Part shown: in pieces, positions 11,869-21,851 of the stretch
How positions within the stretch are numbered: position 1 is the stretch's first letter
Layout: each line of letters begins with the position of its first letter
Assembly (NCBI RefSeq): GCF_029168945.1
Contig: NC_083605.1
Coordinates: 39,817,280 to 39,881,279, forward strand
Origin: Cannabis sativa
Taxonomy: Eukaryota > Streptophyta > Magnoliopsida > Rosales > Cannabaceae
Length of the DNA: 64,000 nt
Reading direction: 5' to 3'
The notes under the pieces: generated by a model
The model's database searches: none
What the model saw: only the letters and a program-made list of their open reading frames with translations
What the model was told of the DNA's origin: nothing
Program-made: the position numbers and the translations under genes

Positions 11869-14655
11869 TTGCACTAACATAAAACAAAAAGTGCATTTCA
11901 AATAATCTCAACACCTTGATATCCAGATCAAGTGTAGTATGTAGTATACTGTCCATAATAGGATCTGACAAGTTGTATTCAATATAACCTTTCCTCCACC
12001 ATTACATTTCCTTAATCACAAAATCCTTAAAATTGTGAAATTCCTCTCTATATGTCTACTCCTCTAGGGATACTGGATTCTTTACTTTTTGGCAACTACT
12101 TTTGCGTTAGTGAGGAAGTAACACTAGTAGTTAATAAATGTTGGAACAATGCAAAAATGTATAGAACTTTCCTTAGACTGAATAAGTATCTTTCCTGTAA
12201 CTTTAACATTCAGTCTCTCTGGTAGGCTTAGAGACTTCAGATAGGTTTTTACACTTCTCCAAAATCACTACTCCACCCCCAGAGTATTACCATCTCATCA
12301 GCAGACTTTCTAGCACTAAGGCAAGTCTAAAAATCTGATTTGGTGTAGTTTTAAAGTATTAAATACACTCTTATCGACTAACATATAGTTCCTCTTTTTA
12401 ATCTTAAGATTCACTTGATTGTCTTCCAATGCTCCTTTCCTTGATTAATTTGATACTTACTCATTACTCCCACTCAACAGCAGGTGTCTGGTCTAATGCA
12501 TAGGAAAGCATATCTGAGACCTCTCACTGTTGATCCTAAGGAATTATTTCATTGGCCTTTATCTTTTCTAGAATAGTTAAAACTTTTCTTTAGATAAAAG
12601 AAATCTATATCTAGAAGTCGAAAAGCTTCTATAGATTTAGCCACTAGAAAAATAATGCTCCAGCATCTTACTAAAGTAAGTTGCTTGCACTAGAGTAAGT
12701 AAATTACCAGGTGATTACAGTGCAAAATTTACATATATTTATATGTTATTTGGCTGAAAAAAATACAATTAAATTATTTATTTTTATGAGCTTAATTGCA
12801 TAAATTATTTTATTTAGAAATATTTAATTTAATCTAATATTATGTTAATTTTCAAATTTAGTGCATAAATTGGTAAAAGATGAAATAGAGGATAGCAACT
12901 CCAAATGAAGATTGGCCCAAATCATATCCATCATATCATATGGACTGTGTGGGAAGCCTCAATTAATATGATGTCAATAATAGTTTAAAAAGTTCAAACT
13001 GGGCTTGAGGAAATTAATTGGGCTTTACTATTCTTCACTTGGTAACTCTCTTTAATAGAAAGTGGCGTGAGAAGCTCATCATCATCAACATTTACATATC
13101 AATTACGTGGCCAATCATTCTCCTTCCATCAATTCCCCACTTCAGCTTTGTCCACCACTTGCGGCCCAACTAGAAGCTGACTGAACCAATCTAGGCCAAC
13201 CAACTCTACCACTCTTCACCAAATTCTCAGCACTTTGTGCCATGTTCTCCATTATATGGTACACTAAAATACCATTTTGGAGAGCAAAGTTTCACTATAA
13301 ATTGCACCATTTTGCATTGTAAAGGCATCAGATTTTAGAGGAGAGAAATATATTTTCTCATCTTGTTCTCTCTTATTACTATTTTATTTTACTTATTTTA
13401 GTGACAAAGATGAGTGAACTATTTTAGAAATATTGGTGAGGTTTGAGTGTAGCTTTTGTAATTCTTATTTCTATTATTGATATTGATTCTTTTGTGCTTC
13501 ATCTCCATATCTCATTTATAAATTGTTCTTCATCTTCTAATTTTTCTTCCAAAGTTAATAGTATCTTTTATATAAGTTCAGTCATGTTTTTCTTATGTAA
13601 GTTAGGCTATTAATTATTTTGGTATATTTATTATATTGTATGTCGTTTACTGCATTCTGCCAATAGCGGTATTTTGTCGATTTATGATACATAATATGAT
13701 ATGCTCTTAAGTTAGAAGTGATGTTCAATTTATGCGAGATTAATTAATTTGTGTTTTTAATATATATATATCTTCCCGTTGTAATTAATAGTGTAGAATT
13801 GCAACTACGTTCTAAATTAATATCTGTATTAGAATAGGATTTGCATAACTATATTTCTACCTTACCAAACTCTTTATCTGATCACACCCTTTCACTCATC
13901 ATTTTATTATTTTTACGTCATTCACATTTCTATCATTTTCTATTTATACTAATCTTTAGTGGTAATTTACCTCCCTGTGGATACGACATATAGCTCGTTT
14001 ACTACCGCGACCGCAGGAACAGGAAGTTTTGTTAAGTCCATTGAATAGACTTACTAATGAAATCTCCTTTCTTGTCCTTGTAATAGAAAACTTTTGGTTG
14101 TTCCATATGAATGACCATAGTTCTCTTGGCTTTCTTCTTAGTTTCTTATTCTGACAATCCATTACTTGTTTAAACTAACAATGGATTTTCATCACAAGTG
14201 TCTTCCAAGTCATAACAGGGTGAGTTCCTTGAAACTCTCCCACTACCACAAGTTACCGTGACTTTTGGTCTAAGAACACTAAATGGTATTGACCTCTTTC
14301 AGTTGTGTCAAGACAACAGAGGCAGTGAGACCATCTTATACTAAATAAGATGATAGAACACTTTTGGAATCAAGAAAAAATATCTCATTTATTGGCTACT
14401 TTGTTTTCAGACTTAGTCATTTTCTTAGAAAAGTAGTATTTGTTAAAACAAATACTTTCTTATCTAATGATTATGGGATTGTCCACCCCATTCTAGCAAC
14501 CTTAACTCTAAGTATAATTTACCTATAGTAAGCATATACAAGTAGCAGATTTCTAAGATCGAGGATTTATATCATTTCGAGATAGAATATCGGGAATATA
14601 GTCATCTGTGCCATTCAATTTCATAAAATAAAATAGAATGACATCATAAGCAGAT
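11869..14655 (-). mobile_element. LARD interior, 3' portion (non-coding)
   Basis: This is the interior next to the 3' LTR of a large LTR element with no recognisable gag or pol. The stretch just inside the LTR (about 11869-12500) aligns with 61448-62005 inside the second LARD. Shared phrases are AACTCCCACTTGCACTAACA, CTCCACCCCCAGAGTA and CTCCCACTCAACAGCAGGT/AGATATCTGG. Conservation without a reading frame suggests a functional non-coding segment. An apparent solo LTR of another family sits at about 12712-14015. The interior is interrupted at 14656 by element 2 and resumes at 24096. Confidence 0.7.
12712..14015 (+). mobile_element. Probable nested solo LTR, Tat/Athila-like
   Basis: Plus-strand features fit an LTR. 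It has an AT-rich upstream part, a TATA-like CACTATAAATTGCACC near 13295, then a transcribed-leader-like run. The end CTCCCTGTGGATACGAC (about 13970-13986) resembles the 3' end of Tat/Athila-type LTRs, which often read CCCTGTGGATTCGACC. The segment has no counterpart in the related LARD interior at 61448-62005. I could not define a clean target duplication, so both ends are approximate. Confidence 0.4.
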
Positions 14656-15070
14656 TGTAACACCCTAACTATCTTAGGCGTATTACGTGAATTTTTAAAC
14701 GTACTGTGCAGCTCGTTGCTAATCAACGAGGTTTACGGAAAAACGTGATTAATTAAAATTTTGCTTTTTCATTAAACTTATAAACCATTTTACAAAAGTC
14801 TCGGGATCCCGATTTATAAAATCATTTACAAACGTTTTTACTGTTTAACTATTACATCAAAATAAAAGTCGTCTAACGACAGTTACAAAAATCTCAGCCT
14901 TGCTGTCCCGAGGATCGTACGCTCCAGGCCTAACCGCCCCGACATGTACAATCTCATAAGCTCGCTCACGGTCCATCAGCTACAGCCTTGCCTTTACCTA
15001 CACATGAACATAAACTGTGAGTCGACAGACTCAGTAAGAAAAGCATAATAATATCATACATAACCAACTG

Positions 15071-15148
15071 CCGTGTCCAACACGATACTGAGTCCCGCTA
15101 CTGCCATGTCCAACATGGTACTGAGCTACTACTGCCATGTCCAACATG
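15071..15148. repeat. Three short inverted repeats in the LTR
   Basis: The units are CCGTGTCCAACACG (15071-15084) and CCATGTCCAACATGG (15104-15118 and 15134-15148). Each is a stem of 5-6 bp around CCA. The first has G:C where the others have A:T at the matching stem position, and both arms change together. The older LTR (9949-9963) has CCGTGTCCCACACGG. The other LTR of element 2 carries the same trio near 22266-22343. Confidence 0.8.
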
Positions 15149-15685
15149 GTACTGAGTTTTGAACGTTCAGGGGACGGTACTATTGACAAGTATCCTCCTG
15201 ATCGGTCGAACCGGTCATACTCCGGCTGCTGGTCATACTCCAGCCTGTACCGACGGGATAGGTCAATAGCACTGAACCACCAACCAAGTGTCGGCCCGAT
15301 CGGTCGAACCGGCCATACTCCGGCCGGGTCATACTCCGGCTCGTCTGCAGACGTGACGGGGTTGGGTGGTTCGAAGCCTAAATACATATCTAATGTAATC
15401 TAGCAGGCTTCCTACATGCACGCTAAACATGTAATCTACATATGCATCTTGTTATACTAATCTTACACGGATTCCGATTTCGGGTGTGCCGTCAACCCGA
15501 CCGGAATCGAAGCCGAGCGCGGATTGCGGCTCCTAAACCATAAAAATCACAACGCTATAAGTGACACGCTAAATCACTTCCCGGGGACTAAAACTCGAAA
15601 CTAAAAGTTTCCCTATCGATAAAAAGCATGGCAATACCCCTAAAAACCCAAAAACGAGGAAAACTAGGGTTCAGAAAAATCCCCC

Positions 15686-15777
15686 AACCGGTAGACCGGT
15701 TGCCCAACCGGAATTCCGGTTCTGGGAATTACTGAACCCCCATCCGGAATTCCGGATGCACAACCGGAATTCCGGTT
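15686..15777. repeat. Cluster of CCGGAATTCCGG palindromes in the LTR
   Basis: AACCGGTAGACCGGTT (15686-15701) is an inverted repeat around AG. AACCGGAATTCCGGTT (15706-15721 and 15762-15777) and ATCCGGAATTCCGGAT (15742-15757) are perfect 16-bp palindromes. The same set is in the other LTR at about 22879-22970, and a decayed set is in the element 1 LTR. Palindromes of this size can be protein-binding sites or cruciform-forming. The function is unknown. Confidence 0.85.
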
Positions 15778-16896
15778 CCTCGCAGGCAGCAACCATAAAA
15801 TTTCATAACTCGACCAATTTAACCCCAATTGGTCCCAAACTTTCCTGACCTGCTCTATATGTCCCAAATAACATATCCAAGGCATCAAACCTACCCAGAA
15901 ACCACAGACACAAAATTTGCCATTGGAGCTCAAGCTTTGAGTTCCAAACTCAAGCTTGAGCAAATCCACCTAACATGCATCCAAACCTATTTAAACCTAC
16001 TCAACTAAGCATAAAAACACCTCTGAAAACTAATAGAAACAACAGCAACATCACAGAACATATTCACAACATTTTCCTTCAAAAAAATCATATTTTTGCA
16101 AAGAAAACTCAAGGCTTTAACAATCCAACCTACATGCTTCTAACATAGCTTAATTCATTTCAATTTAACATGCTTACACCACAGCAATTAACCACAGAAT
16201 CACAGCAACAACAATATATCCAAAACATGCATGCATTTCATTAAATTTACTTAAAACTCAAGAAAACACAAAAGGAAGTTCTAAGAGATCACACCTTGAT
16301 TAGATTACACAAAGATGAGATGGAAATCACAAGAATTGGAGGAGAAAAATCCCTGCCCTAGCAGCCAAGCCTTGGCCGAAAAGAGGGAGAAGGAGAGAGC
16401 TTTGAGTGTTTGAAATTTCTTAATTTTTTTGACTAAGTGTTGAATGCTTGAGAAAAGAGGAATATAAATCACATTTATTCATTTATTTCAGCCATGTATA
16501 ATAAAAATAAACATTTATTTTTCCATCTCATAAAGCCACAAAAGACAAAACACTAATGGGGCAAAAAGACCAATTTGCCCCTTTACCATAAAATCACATA
16601 AAACACACTAAAGGGGTATTTTGGGAAATTCTAAATTCCCGGCCATTCCCGACATTCCCAATGTCTAAAACCCGTCCCCAAATACTAACATACTAAGTTG
16701 TGATTTCTACTGAGCCAAACGCCGAGTTCCAAAATACCGGACACCGGAAATGCGAAATATAAAAGCTACTGATGACATAATCATGCATTTCTGAATCCCA
16801 TAAATAACAGTAATAAATTATTTAAATAGCTATAAATAATTCCATGATTAAACATAAACAACTGCTAATTTCCAAATTAACTAAGCGGGCTTTACA

Positions 16897-16912
16897 ACTA
16901 TTCCCCCCTTAA
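16897..16912 (-). promoter_or_regulatory. Polypurine tract of element 2
   Basis: Directly inside the 3' LTR the minus strand reads AAGGGGGGAATAGT, a purine-rich run abutting the LTR start TGTAAAGCCC. This is the expected plus-strand DNA priming site in reverse transcription and confirms minus-strand orientation. Confidence 0.85.
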
Positions 16913-18793
16913 AAGGATTTCGTCCCCGAAATCTAACCTGAATAACTCTGGAAATTGAGCTCTCATATCTGACTCTAGCTCCCAGGTGGCTTCTTCCACC
17001 TTGCTGGTTCTCCAGAGAACCTTGACCAATGCTATGGTCTTATTCCGAAGGACTTTATCCTTTCTATCCAGGATCTGCACTGGCTGTTCCTCATATGACA
17101 TGTCCGGCCGAAGCCGAAGACTCTCATAACTGAGTATATGAGAGGGGTCTGAAACGTATTTTCTCAACATTGAGACATGGAATACGTTGTGCACTGCTGA
17201 TAAGGCTGGAGGCAATGCTAACCGATATGCCACTTGACCTATCTTCTCGAGAATCTCGAAAGGTCCTGTAAACCTAGGGCATAACTTGCCTCTTTTCCCG
17301 AAACGTTTAATCCCCTTCATCGGAGATACTCGCAAAAACACATGGTCCCCTACTCGGAACTCAACATCTCTACGTTTCGGATCTGCGTAACTCTTCTGTC
17401 TGCTCTGTGAGGCAAGCATTCTAGCTTTTATTTTCTCTATTGCCTCATTGGTCCGCTGAACTGACTCTGGACCTAAATACTTCCTCTCCCCTGTCTCATC
17501 CCAGTGGATAGGGGATCTGCACTTCCTACCGTACAACAGTTCATAGGGAGCCATCCCTATCGTACTCTGATAACTGTTGTTGTAAGAGAACTCTATCAAC
17601 GGTAGATATTTACTCCATGAACCCTCAAAGTCCATAACACAGGCTCTCAGCATATCCTCCAATATCTGAATTGTCCTTTCGGACTGACCATCTGTCTGAG
17701 GATGAAATGCTGTACTGAATTTTAGCTTCGTACCCATTGCCCGTTGCAAACTCTGCCAAAATTTGGAGGTGAATTTCGGATCCCTGTCCGAAACTATAGA
17801 CTTCGGTACCCCGTGAAGTCTCACTATCTCCCTGACATATAACTCTGCCAACTGATCCACTGTAAATGTTGTTCTGACCGGCAGAAAATGAGCAGATTTC
17901 GTAAATCGGTCCACCACTACCCAGATGGAATCATACAAACCCGTGGTCCTAGGTAACCCGACCATAAAATCCATCGTAATATCCTCCCATTTCCATTCTG
18001 GTAGGGTTAGAGGCTGCAACAACCCTGCTGGTCTCTGATGTTCAGCCTTGATCTGCTGACAAGTGAGGCATCTTGATACGAATTCTACCAAATTCTTCTT
18101 CATACCGTTCCACCAGAAGTACGGTTTCAAATCTTGGTACATCTTAGTGGTGCCGGGATGCAGAGAATATGGAGTAGAATGAGCCTCCTCAAAGATCTCG
18201 TTTCTCAATTCCACACTGTTCGGAACACAAACCCTGGCTTTATACAAAAGCATCCCACTATCTGACACTGAAAAGTCTTTGGCTTGACCAGCCAATACCT
18301 CATCTCGGATTTTCACTAACTCCGGATCTGTCATCTGAGCGACTTTTATTCTTTCTAATAGATCAGATTGCAGCGTTAAGTTTTGAAGCTGACCTATCAC
18401 AAACTCAATGCTGGATCTAACCATATCCTCTGCTAGCTGAGGTGAGATCTGAACCATGCTAGCTACTTGCCCGGGTCCCTTTCTGCTCAGGGCATCAGCC
18501 ACTACATTGGCTTTTCCGGGATGATAGAGGATCTCGCAATCGTAGTCCTTCACTAATTCCAACCAACGCCTTTGTCTCATGTTCAAATCTTTCTGAGTAA
18601 AGAAATACTTGAGACTCTTATGGTCGGTGTAGATCTCGCACTTCTCCCCATACAGGTAATGCCGCCAAATCTTCAGTGCAAAAACCACTGCGGCCAATTC
18701 TAAATCATGAGTCGGGTATCGCTGTTCATAATCCTTTAACTGACGGGAGGCATAAGCGATAACCCGATCGGCTTGCATCAATACGCACCCCAA
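16898..18793 (-). CDS. Element 2 pol, C-terminal open frame: RNase H, integrase, chromodomain
   Basis: An uninterrupted frame of 631 residues, the C-terminal part of a Ty3/gypsy polyprotein. Residues 1-100 are RNase H ([20 protein letters not shown] and [11 protein letters not shown]). Integrase has a zinc-binding H205, H212, C242, C245 and catalytic D295 (VVVDRF), D336 (IVSDRD) and E372 (QSERT), giving the D-x35-E spacing. An integrase C-terminal barrel ([15 protein letters not shown]) follows, then a chromodomain-like end about 567-615 ([17 protein letters not shown]), which in chromoviruses directs insertion to modified chromatin. The first Met is internal. The true polyprotein enters from upstream, and a frame change at 18794-18850 separates it from the RT frame. 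All integrase catalytic residues are intact. Confidence 0.93.
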   Translation of the reverse strand: MGCVLMQADRVIAYASRQLKDYEQRYPTHDLELAAVVFALKIWRHYLYGEKCEIYTDHKSLKYFFTQKDLNMRQRRWLELVKDYDCEILYHPGKANVVADALSRKGPGQVASMVQISPQLAEDMVRSSIEFVIGQLQNLTLQSDLLERIKVAQMTDPELVKIRDEVLAGQAKDFSVSDSGMLLYKARVCVPNSVELRNEIFEEAHSTPYSLHPGTTKMYQDLKPYFWWNGMKKNLVEFVSRCLTCQQIKAEHQRPAGLLQPLTLPEWKWEDITMDFMVGLPRTTGLYDSIWVVVDRFTKSAHFLPVRTTFTVDQLAELYVREIVRLHGVPKSIVSDRDPKFTSKFWQSLQRAMGTKLKFSTAFHPQTDGQSERTIQILEDMLRACVMDFEGSWSKYLPLIEFSYNNSYQSTIGMAPYELLYGRKCRSPIHWDETGERKYLGPESVQRTNEAIEKIKARMLASQSRQKSYADPKRRDVEFRVGDHVFLRVSPMKGIKRFGKRGKLCPRFTGPFEILEKIGQVAYRLALPPALSAVHNVFHVSMLRKYVSDPSHILSYESLRLRPDMSYEEQPVQILDRKDKVLRNKTIALVKVLWRTSKVEEATWELESDMRAQFPELFRLDFGDEILLRGE

Positions 18794-18850
18794 ACCCTGT
18801 TTGGATGCGTCACGATGAGACTACGAACTTCTCCTTGTCCGAAGGCAAAG

Positions 18851-20467
18851 CTAGTACCGGAGCGAGTAATCAACCTCCGTTTCGGCTCCCCGAAAACTAG
18901 CTTCGCATTTATCTGACCAGATAAATCGCTGATTCTTCTTTGTAAGCTCGGTTAGGGGCATTGAAATTTTGGAGAACCCCTCCACGAACCTACGGTAGTA
19001 CCTAGCTAATCCCAAGAAGCTTCTGATCTCTGTCACTGTCTTCGGTTTCGGCCAATCCCTGACGGATTCAATCTTCCCGGGATCCACCTTGATCCCATCT
19101 TTACCCACAATGTGCCCTAGGAAGGACACCTGAGACAACCAGAACTCACATTTCTTGAACTTGGCGTAGAGCTTATGTTCTCGAAGCCGTTGCAATACCA
19201 TCTGAAGATGTAACTCATGCTCCTCTTCTGATTGAGAGTACACGAGGATGTCGTCGATAAACACAATCACACAAATATCGAGGAAATCCTTGAATACTCT
19301 ATTCATCAGGTCCATGAATGCTGCAGGAGCATTGGTTAGTCCGAATGACATAACCAGAAACTCGTAGTGTCCATACCTAGTGCGGAAAGCCGTCTTCGGA
19401 ATGTCCTCCTCTCGGATTCTCACCTGATGATAACCCGAACGGAGATCAATCTTAGAAAAGACCGTCTTCCCCTGAAGCTGATCGAACAAGTCATCGATTC
19501 TAGGTAGTGGATATTTATTCTTCACAGTCAACTTGTTCAGCTCTCTGTAGTCGATGCACATCCTCATAGATCCATCCTTTTTCTTGACGAACAAAACCGG
19601 GGCTCCCCAAGGTGACACACTGGGCCGAATGAACCCTATGTCAAGCAACCCTTGGAGCTGAATCTTTAATTCCTTAAGTTCAGCTGGAGCCATCCTATAC
19701 GGGGCTTTGGAAACCGGATCCACCCCTGGTGCCAAGTCAATCACGAAGTCAATCTCCCGCTGAGGTGGTAACCCTGGAAGTTCTTCGGGAAAGACGTCCA
19801 AAAATTCCCGAACTACTCTGATGTCCTCTGGCCGAATGGTGTCTGGCCGAGTGGTGTCCACCACCACGGCCAGAAACCCTAAGCACCCACCGTGCAATAA
19901 TTCTCTCGCTGACATAGCCGAGATCACCGGGATCCGAGATCCCTGAACCGAACCCACAAACACGAACGGTTCTTCACTTTCCGGTTGGAAGACCACCATC
20001 TTCCTCTTACAGTCAATGCTCGCCGAATATTTAGATAGGAAATCCATTCCTAAAATAATATCGAATTCGACTAAGCTCATCTCTATCAGATCAGCGCTTA
20101 ACTCTCTACCATCTATCCTGATCGGCATAGACCTAATCCACCTATTGGAGATAACCAATTCTCCGCCAGGTAACAGGGTTCCAAACCCTGATTCATATCT
20201 ATCATAGGGTCTACCCAACTTACTAAAGACTCTGGCCGCCACATAAGAGTGTGTAGCCCCGTAATCAAACGACCGAATAAAGCGAGTTGTTAATGAAAAG
20301 CCGACTGTGACTGCGATGGGCCGGCATCCGCATCGGCTGCGTGATAGCGAACACCACAGGCCGGAGTGGGTATCGCCGGAGCTCTCGGTGCCTCTGGCGG
20401 AGGGCGGGGACATTCCCTCTTGAAGTGTCCGGGCATGCCACAATGAAAGCATCCCGTCCCCTAGCAC
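18851..20467 (-). CDS. Element 2 protease and reverse transcriptase open frame
   Basis: A 538-residue frame. The first 60 or so residues are out of frame with the real gag and not meaningful. A retropepsin domain follows with the active site reading F-D-Y-G-A instead of F-D-S-G-A (about 20257-20268). RT then carries [38 protein letters not shown] and an intact F-I-D-D-I-L-V-Y-S catalytic motif, followed by the start of the RNase H-connecting region ([18 protein letters not shown]). It stops where a frame change in 18794-18850 breaks the link to RNase H. Compared with element 1, the breaks fall at positions where element 1 has CTG or CAG, so they may not be biological. Confidence 0.88.
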   Translation of the reverse strand: MLGDGMLSLWHARTLQEGMSPPSARGTESSGDTHSGLWCSLSRSRCGCRPIAVTVGFSLTTRFIRSFDYGATHSYVAARVFSKLGRPYDRYESGFGTLLPGGELVISNRWIRSMPIRIDGRELSADLIEMSLVEFDIILGMDFLSKYSASIDCKRKMVVFQPESEEPFVFVGSVQGSRIPVISAMSARELLHGGCLGFLAVVVDTTRPDTIRPEDIRVVREFLDVFPEELPGLPPQREIDFVIDLAPGVDPVSKAPYRMAPAELKELKIQLQGLLDIGFIRPSVSPWGAPVLFVKKKDGSMRMCIDYRELNKLTVKNKYPLPRIDDLFDQLQGKTVFSKIDLRSGYHQVRIREEDIPKTAFRTRYGHYEFLVMSFGLTNAPAAFMDLMNRVFKDFLDICVIVFIDDILVYSQSEEEHELHLQMVLQRLREHKLYAKFKKCEFWLSQVSFLGHIVGKDGIKVDPGKIESVRDWPKPKTVTEIRSFLGLARYYRRFVEGFSKISMPLTELTKKNQRFIWSDKCEASFRGAETEVDYSLRY

Positions 20468-21568
20468 TCACCCCGATGATGCCTCTTGCGGCTAGGGCAC
20501 TCGGGATAGGAGAATCGGGTCTCATTACCACCGGGACGACTCCTGCGTTCGGTTCCCCGGAACCTCTTGTTCGACTCGAGCCGCCGAGCCGGTGGGTGCC
20601 CTCTTCCTCTGATCAATGGCCGAACCACTACTCCCCCTGCTATAGCCTGATGCAGGAGGGGTAGGAGCTCCGCCACTAACCGGAGTACTAGCTGACTCTG
20701 ACATGCACCCCACTGCGCCCACAGCTCGCAGTGCCTTCACCACCATCTGAGCATAGGTGGTGCTGTCGTCGGTGGTAATCATCAGGTCATGCCTGATCTT
20801 GGGATTCAACCCGTCCAGATACTTCTCCTTTCTGCTGAAGTCGGTCGGCACAATTCCCGAGGCTAACCTCGCCAACCGATCAAACTGAGTAGTATACTCA
20901 GTGACGCTCATGTTCTCCCGCTGGGTCAGGTGAACGAACTCTTTCCTCTTGGCGCTTCTGACCGCCTCATTGTAGTATTTCGCGTTGAAGAGTTCCTGAA
21001 ACCTTTCCCAGGTCATGGTGGTGACATCGTGAATCTGGGACACCATGTCCCACCATACCGGGCGTCCTCCCAGGCCCGAAATGTGGCGCACACCACTCTG
21101 TCATTACGGTGACACCCATGAAATTCGGGGTCGGTAATCACCGTCGGCCATCGCTCGGCTTTCGATACATCCTGGACCTCCCGGGAATACGGAGGTGCTT
21201 GCTTCGGAACCGCTCATATAAAGGTTCCAATCTGTGGGCCGCCACCACTATCTCGGCACAGGCGGCGGGGGCGGTGCCACCGGTACAATAGGCAGGCTGC
21301 AGGAGCACCTCGCTGTCTCAACCTACGAATCTCGAGGTCTTGTTCTTCGATCCTGGCTTGCATCTCCGCAAACCGTAACTCCCGATTCGGGGCTCCACGA
21401 TCGGGCTGGGGAGCACTGGCGCGGCTGTGGCGGGTTTTCAACACCCGGCCACGAGCCCGCCTCGGGGACCTGCCGCCTCGGCCCCTAGCAGTGGGGGAAA
21501 CCGGGCTCCCCGTCCACGATTCGACCCTACGGAGTTGCCCGACTCCCGGTAGTCCGCCCGGCGTCCAT
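20300..21568 (-). pseudogene. Element 2 gag, frame-disrupted
   Basis: The minus-strand start is at 21568 (M-D-A-R-R). The N-terminal part is G/R-rich with a short coiled-coil-like run (ARIEEQDLEIRRLRQ). The retrotransposon gag domain is open over 21091-20525, including MTWERFQELFNAKYYNEAVR and GIVPTDFSRKEKYLDGL. It is followed by an S/G/P linker and one zinc knuckle [14 protein letters not shown] (20407-20452). Frame changes near 21200-21100 and 20600-20520 split these parts. Gag forms the particle shell and packages the RNA in the parental element. Confidence 0.85.
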
Positions 21569-21837
21569 CTAGTTAGAACCGCCTGCGAAACCAAGAGTTG
21601 GCATATCAGGTCGTATTCAAGGCGAGCTTACTAATGCCGCTTAATTTGGAAATTAGAAATGAAACATGCGCCTATTCTACTATCAGGCTACTAACATGCT
21701 TCCTAACAGGCTTTTCTTCTTCATAACTGAATATAATAAACTACTAAAGCAATAAAGGCTTGCGAGAACCGTGAACCGAGCTAGCTGGCGATGATGATTG
21801 TACATGTCGTGACGATCTTCGGAAGACAACACAGCGG

Positions 21838-21851
21838 CTACGATACCAAAT
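21838..21851 (-). promoter_or_regulatory. Primer-binding site of element 2
   Basis: Next to the 5' LTR the minus strand reads TTTGGTATCGTAGCC. It keeps the TGGTATC core of the initiator-methionine tRNA site, but where element 1 has AGAG this copy has GTAG. The change lies at a CAG-type site, again a possible miscall rather than a real loss. Confidence 0.75.

Larger units (their letters stand above)
14656..16896 (-). repeat. 3' LTR of element 2
   Basis: It is 2,241 bp and almost identical to the 5' LTR (21852-24090) over its last 1.35 kb on the plus strand. Between about 14900 and 15540 the two differ at many CAG/CTG sites. Contents include three short hairpins with a CCA loop (15071-15148), TCATACTCCGG repeats, and a cluster of 16-bp palindromes (15686-15777). 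A 101-residue frame (15664-15969, minus) is repeated exactly in the other LTR. It has no recognisable domain and I do not call it a gene. Confidence 0.95.

Noticed and set aside
15664..15969. 101-residue minus frame, repeated exactly at 22857-23162
   Set aside because: The identity simply reflects the two LTRs of one element. There is no domain, no gene-like context, and the frame runs through the palindrome cluster.
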